From Trebonia sp050013875 (GTDB lineage Bacteria; Actinomycetota; Actinomycetes; Streptosporangiales; Streptosporangiaceae): DNA of 64,000 bases. Below the pieces are notes generated by a model. It saw only the letters and a program-made list of their open reading frames with translations. It searched no databases and had not been told where the DNA came from. Positions 62,831 to 64,000 of the stretch are shown piece after piece (within the stretch, counting starts at the first letter, position 1; every line of letters begins with the position of its first letter). The stretch is taken from contig JBEKEK010000024.1 of the NCBI GenBank assembly GCA_050013875.1, positions 1 through 64,000 of the forward strand, given 5' to 3'. A program made the translations under genes and the position numbers.

Positions 62831-64000
62831 ATGACCACACCCGACGCCGACAGCCGTGGTTGCCCCGTCATCCACACCGACTACCGCGTGGACCGACCGC
62901 TGATGGAGACCTACAGTCTCCTCAACGCTGACCGCGACCGCGCTCCATTCCTGCTCAACGACTCGACCCGGCACAAGTTCTGGATGATCACCGAGTACGA
63001 TCACGTCCTGGAGGCCCTGCAGCTGCCGGAGGTGTTCGGCAACGAGGTGCTCAGCGCCCTGACCCCTAAGCACACCTTCGACCTGCTGCCGAACTACCTG
63101 AATCCGCCCGAGCACACGGCGATGCGCCGGGTGCTGAATCGCTGGTTCTCACCGGCCGCGGTGCGGCACATGGAGCCCCTCGTCCTCAGCCATTGCAACG
63201 AGCTCCTCGATGAACTCGTGCCGAAGGGCGAGTGCGACCTCGTCTCCGAGTTCGCGATCCGCTTTCCGACGGACATGTTCCTCGCGACCCTCAACCTGCC
63301 GATCTCCGACGGCGAGGAGTTCCTCGTCTCGGTCGAGAAGATCTTCAAGGCCTTCGCCGGCCAGGAGATGGCGGAGGCGGGCAGGGCCATCGAGTGGATG
63401 CAGGGCTACTTCGGCCGCGCCATCGACCAGCGGACGAAAAACCCGCAGGACACCGAGACCGACTTCATCTCGCGCCTGCTCGTGTCGTCGCTCGACGGGA
63501 TCCCGATCTCCCGTCAGGAAATCATCACGGTCTGCCTCACCCTCATGACCGCAGGGCTCGACACGACCCGCAGCGCGCTCGGCTTCATCTTCCATCATCT
63601 TGCGCAAGACGATGACCTGCGTCACCGGCTCACTGCCGAACCCGAGCTCTGGCCCAAGGCAGTGGAGGAGTTCATCCGGCTCTACCCGCTCGTCTACCAG
63701 GACGGCCGGCTGGTCAAGCGGGACATCGACTTCCACGGCCTGCAGTTGCGTAAAGGTGACATCGTGTGGCTGGGCTTGGGCTCGGCCAACCACGACCCGA
63801 AGAAGTTCGCCGAGCCGCGCTCGTTCGACATGGACCGCGATCACCTTAACCACCATCTCGCCTTCGGCGCCGGCATCCACCGCTGCCTCGGCATGCACCT
63901 GGCCCGGCACGAGCTTGTAATCGCCGTCACCGAGTGGCACAAGCGGATTCCGGATTACACGCTCGCTTCCGGCCGGCCCCTGTACGAGCGCGGCGCGCAA
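62831..64000 (+). CDS. Cytochrome P450 (3' end outside the window)
   Basis: 390 codons are visible; the frame is still open at the right edge, so only the last residues are missing. An AAGGAG site lies six bases before the ATG. Motifs: NPPEHTAMRRVLNRWFSP (C-helix region), I-helix MTAGLDTTRSALG (near residue 241), ExxR in EEFIRLYP (near 280), and the heme-binding FGAGIHRCLG with axial Cys near residue 352. It is a soluble bacterial P450 needing separate ferredoxin partners. With the divergent dehydrogenase and MaoC genes it may hydroxylate a terpenoid, steroid or acyl substrate. Confidence 0.95.
   Translation, partial: MTTPDADSRGCPVIHTDYRVDRPLMETYSLLNADRDRAPFLLNDSTRHKFWMITEYDHVLEALQLPEVFGNEVLSALTPKHTFDLLPNYLNPPEHTAMRRVLNRWFSPAAVRHMEPLVLSHCNELLDELVPKGECDLVSEFAIRFPTDMFLATLNLPISDGEEFLVSVEKIFKAFAGQEMAEAGRAIEWMQGYFGRAIDQRTKNPQDTETDFISRLLVSSLDGIPISRQEIITVCLTLMTAGLDTTRSALGFIFHHLAQDDDLRHRLTAEPELWPKAVEEFIRLYPLVYQDGRLVKRDIDFHGLQLRKGDIVWLGLGSANHDPKKFAEPRSFDMDRDHLNHHLAFGAGIHRCLGMHLARHELVIAVTEWHKRIPDYTLASGRPLYERGAQ

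Overview
The window is about 64 kb of very GC-rich DNA (by eye near 70% G+C, strong third-position G/C bias, many ATGA/GTGA stop-start overlaps). The gene content points to a soil-type filamentous actinomycete: XRE-DUF5753 regulator with a DUF397 partner, PF04672 methyltransferase, DUF3040 protein, a mycothiol-type DinB protein, PadR/GntR-controlled ABC exporters and ECF sigma factors. I cannot fix the genus. No rRNA, tRNA, CRISPR array, phage module or transposase was recognised.

Layout. 0-12.5 kb: PLP-dependent ammonia-lyase, drug efflux pump with MarR regulator, two DUF202 membrane proteins, cupin, acyl-CoA dehydrogenase, a CbbX-type AAA+ ATPase with no Rubisco genes beside it, an OatA-like acyltransferase, an ECF sigma factor with SnoaL-like tail, and a methyltransferase preceded by repeats. 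12.5-34 kb: an exporter-rich block. It holds a PadR-controlled FtsX-type ABC operon, a GntR (YtrA)-controlled ABC operon, a PadR/membrane-protein pair followed by an in-frame ATPase-permease deletion remnant, an ECF sigma operon with its own ABC transporter, a NarL-type two-component system, small membrane proteins, a zinc-ribbon/DUF4097-like protein and another ABC-2 pair.

34-44 kb is a decayed carbohydrate and oxidoreductase region. Intact genes (HxlR regulator, carboxylesterase, secreted six-hairpin glycosidase, secreted GH16 with WD-like repeats) sit among fragments of an SDR, an AlkA-type DNA glycosylase, a glyoxalase and a GH43 enzyme. The aldo/keto reductase lacks its normal start. 44-51.8 kb: acyl-CoA synthetase, ketopantoate reductase-like protein, amidohydrolase, two small ferredoxin-like-fold proteins, a TIM-barrel glycosidase-like protein, and a MarR/VOC divergent pair with a duplicated operator.

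51.8-60.5 kb is a defence-flavoured accessory region: an AbiEi/AbiEii toxin-antitoxin pair with a probable leaderless promoter, a stand-alone TIR-domain protein next to a low-GC fragment of a P-loop nucleotide kinase, and an XRE-DUF5753/DUF397 pair. Between them lie an SDR, a ferric-reductase-like membrane oxidoreductase and fragments of NmrA and MaoC genes. 60.5-64 kb: a MaoC dehydratase / acyl-CoA dehydrogenase pair diverges from a cytochrome P450 that runs off the window, suggesting a lipid, steroid or polyketide-type catabolic or tailoring cluster continuing to the right.

Themes: (1) dense local regulation, with six near-perfect palindromic operator candidates next to MarR/PadR genes or divergent promoters; (2) several independent gene-decay scars (nonsense, frameshift, deletion fusion, mosaic fragments); (3) a small foreign-DNA pocket around 58 kb.
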